Positions 9,034-17,232 of a stretch of 64,000 bases of DNA are shown piece by piece; the first letter of the stretch is position 1; each line of letters begins with the position of its first letter. This DNA is from Chloroflexota bacterium (lineage in GTDB: Bacteria > Chloroflexota > Anaerolineae > Anaerolineales > Villigracilaceae), in contig JACRBN010000019.1 in the NCBI GenBank assembly GCA_016213105.1, forward strand, positions 1 to 64,000, given 5' to 3'. A program made the translations under genes and the position numbers. Under the pieces are notes generated by a model, which was not told where the DNA came from, did not search any database, and saw only the letters and a program-made list of their open reading frames with translations.

Positions 9034-9489
9034 ATGAAACTACACGATCTCAAGCCCAATGAGGGCTCCAAAAAGAATCGCAAACGCGTCGGCCGCGGCA
9101 TCTCGGCTGGCCAGGGCAAGACGGCTGGCCGCGGTACCAAGGGCGCTGGTTCGCGCTCCGGCGAGGGCGGTCACCTGTACCGCCAGGGCGGCAACCTGCC
9201 GTTCTATCGCCGCCTGCCGTTCATCCGCGGTGAAGGTTTCACCCCGCCGCATCAGGTCGAATACAACGAGGTCAACCTCGATCAGTTGTCGGAATCATTC
9301 AAAGCCAACGCCGACGTGACCCCCGAAGCGCTCGAACAGGCCCACCTGCTGCGCGATCCCCGCAACCCGGTGGTCGTGCTTGGGCGCGGCGACATCGACA
9401 TTGCGCTCAAGTTGCGCGTACACCGCGTCAGCGCTGGCGCCAAGGCCAAGATCGAAAAGGCCGGCGGCAGTGTGGAATTAATTGCCTAG
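9034..9489 (+). CDS. rplO: 50S ribosomal protein L15
   Basis: 151 residues. L15 is a late-assembly protein. The Gly-rich N-terminal tail (GRGISAGQGKTAGRGTKG) and GGNLPFYRRLPFIRGEGF (each shown in part) are diagnostic. secY follows 21 bases later, as in most spc operons. Confidence 0.97.
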   Translation: MKLHDLKPNEGSKKNRKRVGRGISAGQGKTAGRGTKGAGSRSGEGGHLYRQGGNLPFYRRLPFIRGEGFTPPHQVEYNEVNLDQLSESFKANADVTPEALEQAHLLRDPRNPVVVLGRGDIDIALKLRVHRVSAGAKAKIEKAGGSVELIA

Positions 9490-9510
9490 GTCCTGGAAAA
9501 GGAACTTTTC

Positions 9511-10872
9511 ATGAAGAACTTCTTCTCGGCCTGGCGTTACCTGTGGAAATCGGAAGATATCCGCCGCAAGTTGTTGATCACCTTCGGCTTGCTGTCGCTC
9601 TTCCGTGTGGCGGCCACCATTCCAGTGCCCGGTGTAGACCAGGCCCTGCTCCAGAGTCTGTTTGCCGGTTCAGCAGGTGGAAATTTCCTGAATTTCCTCA
9701 ACCTGCTTTCCGGCGGCACGATTACGAACTTCTCGCTGTTGTCGATGGGCGTGTATCCGTACATCACGGCACAGATCATCATTCAATTGTTGGTCCCGAT
9801 CATCCCAGCCCTGCAGCGCCGCATGGAGGATGACCCGCGTGAAGGCCGCCGCTGGATGGAGAAGTGGACCTATTACCTGGCCGTTCCGATGGCAGCCCTT
9901 TCCGCCATCGGCCAGATCAGGATCTTCAATAGTCTGGCCGGCGGGGAAGTTATCAAATTCGGCTTCACCGGCGACCTGATCCTGCCGTCCATCACAGTCC
10001 TGGTGTCCATGACGGCCGGCACCATGTTCGCCATCTGGCTTGGCGAGTTGATCTCCGAATACGGCATTCGCGGCCAGGGTCTTTCCCTGATCATCTTTGC
10101 GGGTATCGTTTCGCAATTGCCGCGCAACTTCGTATCCCTGTTCTCCGACCCAAGTTCGGCGATCTTCCTGTTCCTGCTGACCCTGTTCGTGATCGTGCTG
10201 ACGGTGTACGCCATCGTCTACGTCACCCTGGGTCGCCGCAATGTGCCCGTCATGTACCCAGGCCGCCGCATGGGCAGCCGCATGTCCATGCCGGTCAAGG
10301 GCACCCTGCCCCTGATGGTGAACCTCTCGGGTATGATCCCGTTGATCTTTGCCAGCGCCATTTTGCAGTTCCCGGCCATCATTGCGGGCTTCTTCCTTCA
10401 ATCCACGAATGCAGCTGTGGCTGCCTTTGCCCAAAGCACCACGCAATTCTTCAATGGCACCGGCACGAACAGCTGGTTCTACTGGCTCATTTACACGATC
10501 ATGGTGGTTGCCTTCACCTTCTTCTACACGTCGGTGTTGTTCGATCAGCAGAACTATGGTGAGAACCTCAAACGCCAGGGCGCCAGCATCCCCGGTGTGC
10601 ATGTCGGCGCTCCCACCCAGAAGTACCTGAGCCGCGTGCAGAACCGCATTGCCCTGCCGGGCGCCCTGCTGCTGGGCTTCGTGGCCATCATGCCCTATCT
10701 GATTACATTGATCCTGCAGGTGGCAGGCATCGGCGCTTCCAATACCGCAGGCTTGTTCCTGGTTTCCTCCTCGGGCCTGCTCATCGTGGTTGGCGTGGTG
10801 CGTGACACCTTCATGAACATCGACGCCGAACTGAAATTACACGGATATCAAGACTCGATCCTTGTAAGATAG
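9511..10872 (+). CDS. secY: Protein translocase subunit SecY
   Basis: 453 residues with about ten hydrophobic segments, the channel of the Sec translocon. Family signatures include RVAATIPVPGVD near residue 30, SMGVYPYITAQIIIQLL near residue 77, and the cytoplasmic loop GYQDSILVR at the C-terminus. AAGGAA precedes the ATG. Located between rplO and adk, the conserved arrangement that couples ribosome and translocon expression. Confidence 0.97.
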   Translation: MKNFFSAWRYLWKSEDIRRKLLITFGLLSLFRVAATIPVPGVDQALLQSLFAGSAGGNFLNFLNLLSGGTITNFSLLSMGVYPYITAQIIIQLLVPIIPALQRRMEDDPREGRRWMEKWTYYLAVPMAALSAIGQIRIFNSLAGGEVIKFGFTGDLILPSITVLVSMTAGTMFAIWLGELISEYGIRGQGLSLIIFAGIVSQLPRNFVSLFSDPSSAIFLFLLTLFVIVLTVYAIVYVTLGRRNVPVMYPGRRMGSRMSMPVKGTLPLMVNLSGMIPLIFASAILQFPAIIAGFFLQSTNAAVAAFAQSTTQFFNGTGTNSWFYWLIYTIMVVAFTFFYTSVLFDQQNYGENLKRQGASIPGVHVGAPTQKYLSRVQNRIALPGALLLGFVAIMPYLITLILQVAGIGASNTAGLFLVSSSGLLIVVGVVRDTFMNIDAELKLHGYQDSILVR

Positions 10873-10880
10873 GAGAAAAC

Positions 10881-11531
10881 ATGGCCACCTACATTGTCTT
10901 GCTTGGTCCTCCAGGAGTTGGTAAGGGCACACAAGCCGAGATACTGGCTGAAAAGACCGGGTTGGTGCATGTTTCTTCGGGCGATCTGTTTCGCGAGAAT
11001 TTTAAAAATCAAACTGAGCTTGGAAAATTGGCCAAGTCTTTTATGGACAAGGGTGAGCTTGTCCCGGATGATGTGACCATCTCCATGATCCGCGAGCGCC
11101 TCACCCGTCCAGACTGCCAGGCGGGCGCCATTCTGGATGGTTTCCCCCGCACTCCCGCCCAGGCCGATGCGCTCGAGGTTATGCTCTCCGGGTTCAAAGG
11201 CAGGGTGGACGCTGTTCCGTACATCACAGCCGACGAGGCAGTGTTGGTGGAACGTGTCAGCGGACGTTGGACCTGTCGCGCCAGCGGACATATCTACCAC
11301 GAGAAGTTCAGCCCGCCGAAAGAAACGGGCGTCTGCGACCTGGATGGCTCCGAGCTTTATCAGCGCGACGACGACAAGGTTGAAACGGTCAGAAAACGCA
11401 TCAAAGTTTACCTGACGCAAACGACCCCACTGGTTGATTATTACCGCCAGCGTGGAAAGTTGATCGAAATTGATGGCATGCAGGCCGTTGAAGATGTAAC
11501 GGCCGTCCTTCTGCCAGCATTAAAGAAATAG
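10881..11531 (+). CDS. adk: Adenylate kinase
   Basis: 216 residues, the long-lid bacterial form that interconverts ATP + AMP and 2 ADP. The P-loop is GPPGVGKGT (9-17) and the DGFPRT motif is near residue 86. The lid has C132-x2-S135 ... C152-x2-D155: the spacing of a zinc lid, but with Ser in place of the second Cys. Whether it still binds zinc is uncertain. Sits between secY and map as in many bacteria. Confidence 0.96.
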   Translation: MATYIVLLGPPGVGKGTQAEILAEKTGLVHVSSGDLFRENFKNQTELGKLAKSFMDKGELVPDDVTISMIRERLTRPDCQAGAILDGFPRTPAQADALEVMLSGFKGRVDAVPYITADEAVLVERVSGRWTCRASGHIYHEKFSPPKETGVCDLDGSELYQRDDDKVETVRKRIKVYLTQTTPLVDYYRQRGKLIEIDGMQAVEDVTAVLLPALKK

Positions 11532-11540
11532 TGATTATCG

Positions 11541-12311
11541 ATGAATTGGGCTCGCCAGATACACCTTAAAACACCTGCCGAATTGAAGGTTATGCGCGAG
11601 GCAGGGCGCATCAATGCCAGTGTCCTGGCGGCCACCAAGGCTCTTTTACAACCCGGTGTGACCACAGCGGACCTCAACGCGGCTGCTGAGGAAGTGCTGA
11701 AGGCACACGGATGCTTTTCACCCTTCAAGGGCTATGGCCGTCCGCCGTTCCCGACCTCCGTCACGATCTCGATCAACGACGAGTTGGTGCATGGCATCCC
11801 CAACAAGAAGCGCAAGCTGAAGGACGGGGATATCGTCTCGGTGGATTGCGGGACGGTCTATGAAGGGTTTGTCGCCGACTCGGCCTATACGGGCTGGGTG
11901 GGGGAGATTTCCCCCGTGGCGAAAGCCTTGCTCGAGACAACCGAAGGCGCATTGTACGCCGGCATCGACAAGATGCGGGCGGGCGGGCGCAGCGGCGATA
12001 TCTCAGCGGCGATCCAAAAGTACGTTGAAGACCGTGGCTATTTTGTGACGCGCGAATATACAGGCCACGGCGTTGGGCGCGAGATGCACGAAGGGCCGCA
12101 GGTCCCGAACTATGGGACTCCAGGCAGCGGCGTGTTGCTCCGCCCGGGCATGACCATCGCGATTGAACCGATGGTGCTTGTCGGAACGGAAGAAACACGC
12201 GTCCTTCCTGACCAGTGGACGGTTGTCTCCGCGGATGGCTCACTGACGGCGCATTTTGAACATAGCATCGCCGTTACCGAAGGAGATCCCCTCATCCTGA
12301 CTGTCCTGTGA
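11541..12311 (+). CDS. map: Methionine aminopeptidase, type I
   Basis: 256 residues. Removes initiator methionine from nascent proteins with a dinuclear metal centre. The metal-ligand blocks are visible: DCGTVYEGFVADSAYT (two Asp), GHGVGREMHEGP (His), IEPM (Glu) and FEHSIAVTEG (Glu). The N-terminal SH3-binding extension of eukaryotic MetAP1 is absent. Nine bases separate it from adk. infA, normally next, is not here. Confidence 0.97.
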   Translation: MNWARQIHLKTPAELKVMREAGRINASVLAATKALLQPGVTTADLNAAAEEVLKAHGCFSPFKGYGRPPFPTSVTISINDELVHGIPNKKRKLKDGDIVSVDCGTVYEGFVADSAYTGWVGEISPVAKALLETTEGALYAGIDKMRAGGRSGDISAAIQKYVEDRGYFVTREYTGHGVGREMHEGPQVPNYGTPGSGVLLRPGMTIAIEPMVLVGTEETRVLPDQWTVVSADGSLTAHFEHSIAVTEGDPLILTVL

Positions 12312-12334
12312 ACCCACGCAGACACCCGTAATAC

Positions 12335-12363
12335 TGGACGGATTGAGAAAGTGCAAGTATAAT
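12335..12363 (+). promoter_or_regulatory. Probable promoter for the rpmJ-rpsM-rpsK-rpsD-rpoA segment
   Basis: TGGACG (12335-12340) and a consensus TATAAT (12358-12363) are separated by 17 bases in the map-rpmJ gap. The -35 matches the consensus at four of six positions. The promoter would give a roughly 44-base leader before rpmJ, which has its own AAGGAG site. Prediction only. Confidence 0.5.
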
Positions 12364-12413
12364 CGACTCTTTGGCTGTACCAATGTATGCCGTTGAGCAA
12401 GGAGACAGAATTC

Positions 12414-12527
12414 ATGAAAGTATCACCCTCCATTCGCAAGCGTTGTGCCAAGTGCCGTATCGTGCGGCGCAAGGGGCGCATCTATATTATTTGCGAAAAT
12501 CCCAAACACAAACAGCGACAGGGATAG
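12414..12527 (+). CDS. rpmJ: 50S ribosomal protein L36, zinc type
   Basis: 37 residues, the smallest ribosomal protein. The zinc ligands C11, C14, C27 and H32 of the C+ form are present, with [14 protein letters not shown] at the start and [10 protein letters not shown] at the end. AAGGAG lies eight bases before the ATG. It heads the alpha-operon block after a promoter-containing gap. Confidence 0.97.
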   Translation: MKVSPSIRKRCAKCRIVRRKGRIYIICENPKHKQRQG

Positions 12528-12541
12528 TAGGACAGTGACCT

Positions 12542-12928
12542 ATGGCAAGAATTGAAGGTGTTGACCTGCCCCGCAATAAGCGGGTTGAAATTGGCCTGAC
12601 CTATATCTTTGGTATTGGGCCTACGCGCGCAAATGAAATCCTGACCCACACCAAGGTCAATCCCGATATTCGGGTAAAGGACCTGAGTGAGGCGGATGTT
12701 TCCGCATTGCGCGAATATATCTCCAAGAATTTCAAGGTGGAAGGCGACCTGCGCCGTGAAGTTCAGATGAATATCAAGCGTCTGATCGAGATCGGTTCCT
12801 ATCGCGGTCTGCGCCACCGTCGCAACCTGCCTGTCAACGGGCAGCGCACGCGCACGAACTCCCGCACCCGCAAGGGCACCAAGAAGACGGTGGCCGGGCG
12901 CGGACGTCGCCGCGGCGGCAAGAAATAA
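12542..12928 (+). CDS. rpsM: 30S ribosomal protein S13
   Basis: 128 residues. S13 bridges the subunit heads and contacts P-site tRNA. It begins [17 protein letters not shown] and contains [20 protein letters not shown] and the basic tail [17 protein letters not shown]. First of the rpsM-rpsK-rpsD-rpoA-rplQ series. Confidence 0.97.
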   Translation: MARIEGVDLPRNKRVEIGLTYIFGIGPTRANEILTHTKVNPDIRVKDLSEADVSALREYISKNFKVEGDLRREVQMNIKRLIEIGSYRGLRHRRNLPVNGQRTRTNSRTRKGTKKTVAGRGRRRGGKK

Positions 12929-12955
12929 TCCTGACCCGAAAGGTAAAGCAGAAAC

Positions 12956-13360
12956 ATGGCTCAGAGTGTACGTTCCACCCGGCGCTCCACCGGCGCCAAA
13001 AAGGGAAAACGCGCCCTGTCTTCCGGGCAGGTGCATATTTTTGCCTCGTTCAATAATACGATCGTCACCGTGACGGACACCGATGGCAATACGGTGGCCT
13101 GGGGCAGCGCTGGTTCGGCCGGCTTCAAAGGCTCGCGCAAGAGCACGCCCTTCGCCGCTCGTCTGGCTGCCGAACAGGCCGTAAAGGCCGCCCAGCAGTT
13201 GGGCATCCAGGAAGTGGACCTGTTCGTCAAAGGCCCTGGCCCCGGCCGCGAGAATGCCATCCGCGCCGTACAGTCCATGGGCATGAAAGTGCGTTCCATG
13301 TCGGATATCACGCCAGTCCCGCACAACGGCTGCCGTCCTCCGAAGAAACGCCGCGTGTAG
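12956..13360 (+). CDS. rpsK: 30S ribosomal protein S11
   Basis: 134 residues. S11 lies in the platform near the mRNA exit. Motifs [29 protein letters not shown] and the C-terminal [18 protein letters not shown] are canonical. The N-terminal 20 residues are basic and variable. Confidence 0.97.
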   Translation: MAQSVRSTRRSTGAKKGKRALSSGQVHIFASFNNTIVTVTDTDGNTVAWGSAGSAGFKGSRKSTPFAARLAAEQAVKAAQQLGIQEVDLFVKGPGPGRENAIRAVQSMGMKVRSMSDITPVPHNGCRPPKKRRV

Positions 13361-13382
13361 TTTTAGGTTGAGGTAGTCCCCT

Positions 13383-14033
13383 ATGTCGAAATCACTCAGT
13401 CCGGTTTGCAAACTTTGCCGGCGCGAAGGCGAAAAACTATACCTGAAAGGCGAACGCTGCTTCACCCCGAAGTGCGCGTTCGAGCGACGTAACTTTGCCC
13501 CTGGTCAGCATGGCCGCACGGCTGGACGTTCCAGCAATGCCAGCCGCACCGGGCGCGAATCCGACTTCGCCCGCCAGTTGCGCGCTAAGCAGAAGGCGCG
13601 CCGCATTTACGGCGTGCTCGAGCGCCAATTCCGCCGCTACTATGAAACCGCGCGCGGTCGTCATGGTCTGACAGGTCTCAACCTGCTCCAGATCCTCGAA
13701 TCCCGTCTGGATAACGTCATCTTCCGTCTGGGCTTCGCCTCCAGTCGCGCCCAGGCCCGCCTGCTCGTGACTCATGGTCACTTCACCGTGAACGGCCGCC
13801 GCACCGACGTCCCTTCGATGTTGTTGAAGGAAGGCGACCAGATCACCGTGCGCGATGGCTCGCGGCGCCTGGTTTATTTCAAGAACCTGGAAGCCGAGTC
13901 CCGCAACGCTCCATCCTGGCTGAACCGCGATCTGAAGAATCTCGCGGGTGCAGTCACGCGATTGCCCGAGCGTGCCGAAATCGATGGCAGCCTGAACGAA
14001 CAGCTCATCGTCGAGTACTACTCACGCCGCTAA
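13383..14033 (+). CDS. rpsD: 30S ribosomal protein S4, zinc-containing form
   Basis: 216 residues. S4 nucleates 16S assembly and in E. coli represses the alpha operon. The N-terminal C9-x2-C12 and C26-x4-C31 indicate the zinc-containing form. The S4 RNA-binding domain lies near residues 104-165 ([22 protein letters not shown] region). A strong hairpin follows before rpoA. Confidence 0.97.
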   Translation: MSKSLSPVCKLCRREGEKLYLKGERCFTPKCAFERRNFAPGQHGRTAGRSSNASRTGRESDFARQLRAKQKARRIYGVLERQFRRYYETARGRHGLTGLNLLQILESRLDNVIFRLGFASSRAQARLLVTHGHFTVNGRRTDVPSMLLKEGDQITVRDGSRRLVYFKNLEAESRNAPSWLNRDLKNLAGAVTRLPERAEIDGSLNEQLIVEYYSRR

Positions 14034-14046
14034 TTCGCTGGCATTG

Positions 14047-14071
14047 GCCTCGGCCGCCTGGCGGCCGAGGC
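14047..14071 (+). terminator. Strong hairpin between rpsD and rpoA (attenuator or processing site)
   Basis: An 11-bp perfect stem (14047-14057 with 14061-14071) with a CTG loop. The following bases are TCCTTCTGT rather than a run of T, so full termination is unlikely. It may adjust expression of rpoA relative to the ribosomal genes or mark an RNA-processing point. Confidence 0.5.
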
Positions 14072-14100
14072 TCCTTCTGTAACATTGCGAGAGGTGATCC

Positions 14101-15069
14101 GTGACGGGTATTACGAACATGGTCATGCCGAAGATCGAGCGCGAAGCTGAAGCTCGAAATTATGGCAAATTTACAATCAGCCCGCTGGAACGCGGCTATG
14201 GTGTGACGCTGGGCAACGCCCTGCGCCGCATCCTGCTTTCCTCGTTGGAAGGCGCGGCTGTATCGTCCATACGAATTGCGGACGTTTTGCACGAATTCAG
14301 CGACATCCCCGGTGTGCGGGAGGACGTCATCCAGGTCATGCTGCAGATCAAACAACTGCGCATCAAACTGGACGGCGTGGACAGCACCCGCATGCACCTG
14401 GAAGTCCGCGGCGAGGGCACTGTCACCGCCGCCGACATCATCACCCCGGCCGAAGTGGAGATTGTCAACCCCGATCTTTACCTCTTTACCGTGGATAACA
14501 ACAAAACCAAGTTGGACATCGAGTTGACGGTCGAACGCGGACGCGGTTATTCCCCCGCCAATGACCGCGCCGGGCACATGCCCATCGGCGAACTGCCGGT
14601 GGATGCAATCTACAGCCCGGTCAAACGTGTGAACTGGGAAGTGGTCTCGGCCCGCGTGGGTCAGAGCACCGCCTACGACAAACTCGTGCTGGATGTCTGG
14701 ACAGATGGCACCATCTCGCCGGAGCGCGCGCTCAGCTCCTCCGCCAAGCTTCTCATCGACCACCTGCGCTACATTGCGGGCGTCAACGAGGAAACCCTGA
14801 CGGTGGCTGTGGAACGCGAAGTGAGCGGCAGCCGCCTGAGCAGCGAAGTGGCTGAGACCCCTGTGGAAGCCCTTGACCTTTCGGTGCGCGTCTTCAACTC
14901 CTTGAAGCGCACCGGCATCACCACTGTTGGTGATGTGCTCGACCTGCTCGAAAAAGGCGAGACGGCCGTCATGAGCATCCGCAACTTTGGCGAAAAGAGC
15001 CTTGACGAATTGCGTCAGAAGATGCGCGAAAAAGGCTTCCTGAAAGACGATACGACCTCTGCGGAGTAA
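14101..15069 (+). CDS. rpoA: DNA-directed RNA polymerase subunit alpha
   Basis: 322 residues. The N-terminal dimerisation domain (about 10-235) contains RGYGVTLGNALRRILLSSL; the C-terminal domain (about 250-315) binds UP-element DNA and activators. R263, N266, K299, S300 and E303 correspond to the E. coli DNA-contacting residues R265, N268, K298, S299 and E302. The GTG at 14101 follows GAGAGG; an ATG six codons later is an alternative. The CTD is the closest relative in this window of the extra domain on L31. Confidence 0.97.
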   Translation: MTGITNMVMPKIEREAEARNYGKFTISPLERGYGVTLGNALRRILLSSLEGAAVSSIRIADVLHEFSDIPGVREDVIQVMLQIKQLRIKLDGVDSTRMHLEVRGEGTVTAADIITPAEVEIVNPDLYLFTVDNNKTKLDIELTVERGRGYSPANDRAGHMPIGELPVDAIYSPVKRVNWEVVSARVGQSTAYDKLVLDVWTDGTISPERALSSSAKLLIDHLRYIAGVNEETLTVAVEREVSGSRLSSEVAETPVEALDLSVRVFNSLKRTGITTVGDVLDLLEKGETAVMSIRNFGEKSLDELRQKMREKGFLKDDTTSAE

Positions 15070-15076
15070 TTGAAAG

Positions 15077-15454
15077 ATGCGACATTCGGTTTCTGGTTAC
15101 AAACTGGGACGGAGCATGGGCGCGCGTATTGCCCTGCGCCGCAACCTGATCAAACAGCTGTTCACTCACGAACGGATTCACACCACGAAGGCCAAAGCGG
15201 CCGCCGTTCGCGGAGAGGCCGAACGCCTGATCACCATCGCGCGCAACAGCGCCGAGTCCAGTGACAGCGCCAAGGTCCATGCCCGCCGCCTGGTTGCCGC
15301 CCGCCTGGGTGACAATCAGCTTATCAAGCGCCTGTTCGATGAGATTGCCCCGCGTTTTGCCACCCGCCCGGGCGGTTACACGCGCGTTCTCAAGCTCGGT
15401 CCCCGCATGGGTGACTCGGCTGAGATGGTCATCCTCGAACTGGTCGAAGAATAA
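15077..15454 (+). CDS. rplQ: 50S ribosomal protein L17
   Basis: 125 residues. Begins MRHSVSGYKLGRSMGAR and contains ALRRNLIKQLFTHERIHTT in its N-terminal half, as in other L17 proteins at the tunnel exit. It follows rpoA by seven bases, the standard end of the alpha operon. Confidence 0.97.
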   Translation: MRHSVSGYKLGRSMGARIALRRNLIKQLFTHERIHTTKAKAAAVRGEAERLITIARNSAESSDSAKVHARRLVAARLGDNQLIKRLFDEIAPRFATRPGGYTRVLKLGPRMGDSAEMVILELVEE

Positions 15455-15489
15455 TTTTGTGATAGACGGTTGGCAGACCGCCAACTGAA

Positions 15490-16239
15490 ATGGCACGTTA
15501 CCAGGTGATCCTTGCCTACGATGGCACCCATTTTATGGGGAGCCAGAGGCAGGCAAACTCCCGAACCGTGCAGGGTGAGCTCGAAAAAGCCCTGTGCAAA
15601 CTGGGATGGTCTCAACGTTCGGTCCTCATCGCCGGGCGGACGGACACAGGCGTTCACGCCAGCGGCCAGGTGGCTGCATTCGACCTCGAATGGTCCCATG
15701 CAGAAGACCAGCTCCTGCGCGCACTGAATGCCAACCTGCCTGCCGACCTGGCTGTGCGCGAGGCCCGCGTTGCAGCGGAGGATTTTCATCCCCGTTTCGA
15801 CGCAGTCTCCCGCCGCTACCGCTATAGCCTGTTCAGCCAGCCGATTCGCGACCCGTTACGCGAGAACCTGGCCTGGCGAACCTGGCCAACGGTGGACGGC
15901 GCACTCCTCGCCCAGACCGCCTTGCTTTTGACCGGCACGCACGACTTTGCGGCTTTCGGTTCACCGACCAGCCCAAAGGGAACGACTGTGCGCACCGTAA
16001 TGAAAGCGGAGTGGCGCCCCGTGGAGGAAGACGAGTGGCAGTTCGAGATCCAGGCGGATGCTTTTTTGTATCGCATGGTGCGGCGGCTGGTCTTCGTTCA
16101 GGTGGCGATTGCGCAGGGAAAGGCCTCGGCTGATGCCGTGGCCAGAATCCTGGCAGGGCAGGCTGCGGATCCCGCAAGGGAACTTCCCGCCGGCCTGGCT
16201 CCCGCCCACGGGCTCACCCTGGTCGAGGTTACGTACTAG
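15490..16239 (+). CDS. truA: tRNA pseudouridine(38-40) synthase TruA
   Basis: 249 residues. TruA makes pseudouridine at positions 38-40 of the tRNA anticodon arm. The catalytic aspartate is D52 in AGRTDTGVHASGQV. Other family blocks are YDGTHFMGSQRQ near the start, the FHPRFDAVSRRYRY segment and FLYRMVRRLV toward the end. Placed between rplQ and rplM as in many Gram-positive genomes. Confidence 0.96.
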   Translation: MARYQVILAYDGTHFMGSQRQANSRTVQGELEKALCKLGWSQRSVLIAGRTDTGVHASGQVAAFDLEWSHAEDQLLRALNANLPADLAVREARVAAEDFHPRFDAVSRRYRYSLFSQPIRDPLRENLAWRTWPTVDGALLAQTALLLTGTHDFAAFGSPTSPKGTTVRTVMKAEWRPVEEDEWQFEIQADAFLYRMVRRLVFVQVAIAQGKASADAVARILAGQAADPARELPAGLAPAHGLTLVEVTY

Positions 16240-16282
16240 ATCATCTGGAATGTAAAAAAGATAACGAAACGGAGAGACGAAA

Positions 16283-16726
16283 GTGCAACAGAAGACGTAC
16301 TATCCGAAGGCGAGCGAAATCGAGCGCAAGTGGTATGTGGTGGATGCCAACGGTCAGAACCTGGGCCGCCTGGCAACCCGCATTGCCCACGTCCTGCTCG
16401 GCAAACACAAACCGACCTTCACGCCTGGCGTGGAGATGGGTGACTACGTGGTTGTGGTGAATGCCGGCAGCCTGACCGTAACCGGCACCCGCACGCATAG
16501 CCGCCTCGACACCAAGTTTTATTACCGCGTCTCGGGCTACCCGGGCGGCATCAAGAGCATCAGCCTGCGCGATCAGCTCAAGCAGTACCCCGATCGCGCC
16601 CTGCGCGATGCCGTGTGGGGCATGCTCCCGCACAACCGCATGGGCCGCTCCCTGCTCAAGCGACTGAAGGTTTATGCCGGGCCGAGCCATCCGCACGGCG
16701 CGAATCAGCCCGAGGAATTGAAGTAG
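16283..16726 (+). CDS. rplM: 50S ribosomal protein L13
   Basis: 147 residues with a GTG start preceded by GGAGAG. L13 is an early assembly protein. Motifs RKWYVVDANGQNLGRLAT and GMLPHNRMGRSLLKRLKVY are family hallmarks. Forms the usual L13-S9 pair with rpsI, 19 bases downstream. Confidence 0.97.
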   Translation: MQQKTYYPKASEIERKWYVVDANGQNLGRLATRIAHVLLGKHKPTFTPGVEMGDYVVVVNAGSLTVTGTRTHSRLDTKFYYRVSGYPGGIKSISLRDQLKQYPDRALRDAVWGMLPHNRMGRSLLKRLKVYAGPSHPHGANQPEELK

Positions 16727-16745
16727 AAAGGAACGGAGAGCGATT

Positions 16746-17141
16746 ATGTCTGTTCAATATTTTGAAGGCGTTGGTCGTCGCAAGGAAAGCAGTGCCCGTG
16801 TGCGCTTGATGAACGGCTCAGGCAAGTTTGTCGTCAACGGCAAGGAAGCTGCCGCGTATTTCAGCCGTCTGGGCGACCTGCAGGACATCCTGCGTCCCTT
16901 CACGGCCGTCGGTGAAGACAGCCAGAGGTACGATGTATCCGTGGTTGTCAACGGTGGCGGCCCGACCGGCCAGACCGAGGCAGTCCGCCTGGGTCTCGCC
17001 CGCGCCCTGCTGCTCATCAACACCGAGTGGACTGCCGCCCTGCGCAAGTTCGGCCTGCTGACCCGCGACGCCCGCGTCAAGGAACGCAAGAAACCAGGCC
17101 TCAAGCGCGCCCGCAAGGCTCCCACCTACACCAAGCGTTAA
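16746..17141 (+). CDS. rpsI: 30S ribosomal protein S9
   Basis: 131 residues. The C-terminal tail of S9 touches P-site tRNA. Signatures: FEGVGRRKESSARVRL at the start, NGGGPTGQTEAVRLGLARAL in the middle (in two parts) and the basic ending KKPGLKRARKAPTYTKR. It closes the ribosomal super-operon and is followed by an inverted repeat with a T-tract. Confidence 0.97.
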   Translation: MSVQYFEGVGRRKESSARVRLMNGSGKFVVNGKEAAAYFSRLGDLQDILRPFTAVGEDSQRYDVSVVVNGGGPTGQTEAVRLGLARALLLINTEWTAALRKFGLLTRDARVKERKKPGLKRARKAPTYTKR

Positions 17142-17163
17142 TCGCGTTTTTTACAGCCTGTTG

Positions 17164-17214
17164 CGTAATACGTAATTCGTAAGGTACGCTTTACGGGTTA
17201 CGTATTACGTTTTT
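17164..17214 (+). terminator. Terminator-like inverted repeat after rpsI
   Basis: CGTAATACGTAA (17164-17175) is the exact reverse complement of TTACGTATTACG (17198-17209), with an inner CGTAA/TTACG pair, and TTTTT follows. It probably ends the ribosomal transcript. Its internally repetitive CGTAAT.. make-up suggests it is also a copy of a dispersed repeat. Confidence 0.7.
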
Positions 17215-17232
17215 AATTTCCAGGAGACTCCG

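Noticed and set aside
9670-10602. 310-residue minus-strand frame opposite secY
   Set aside because: His/Gln/Gly-rich composition typical of an antisense shadow of a membrane protein gene.
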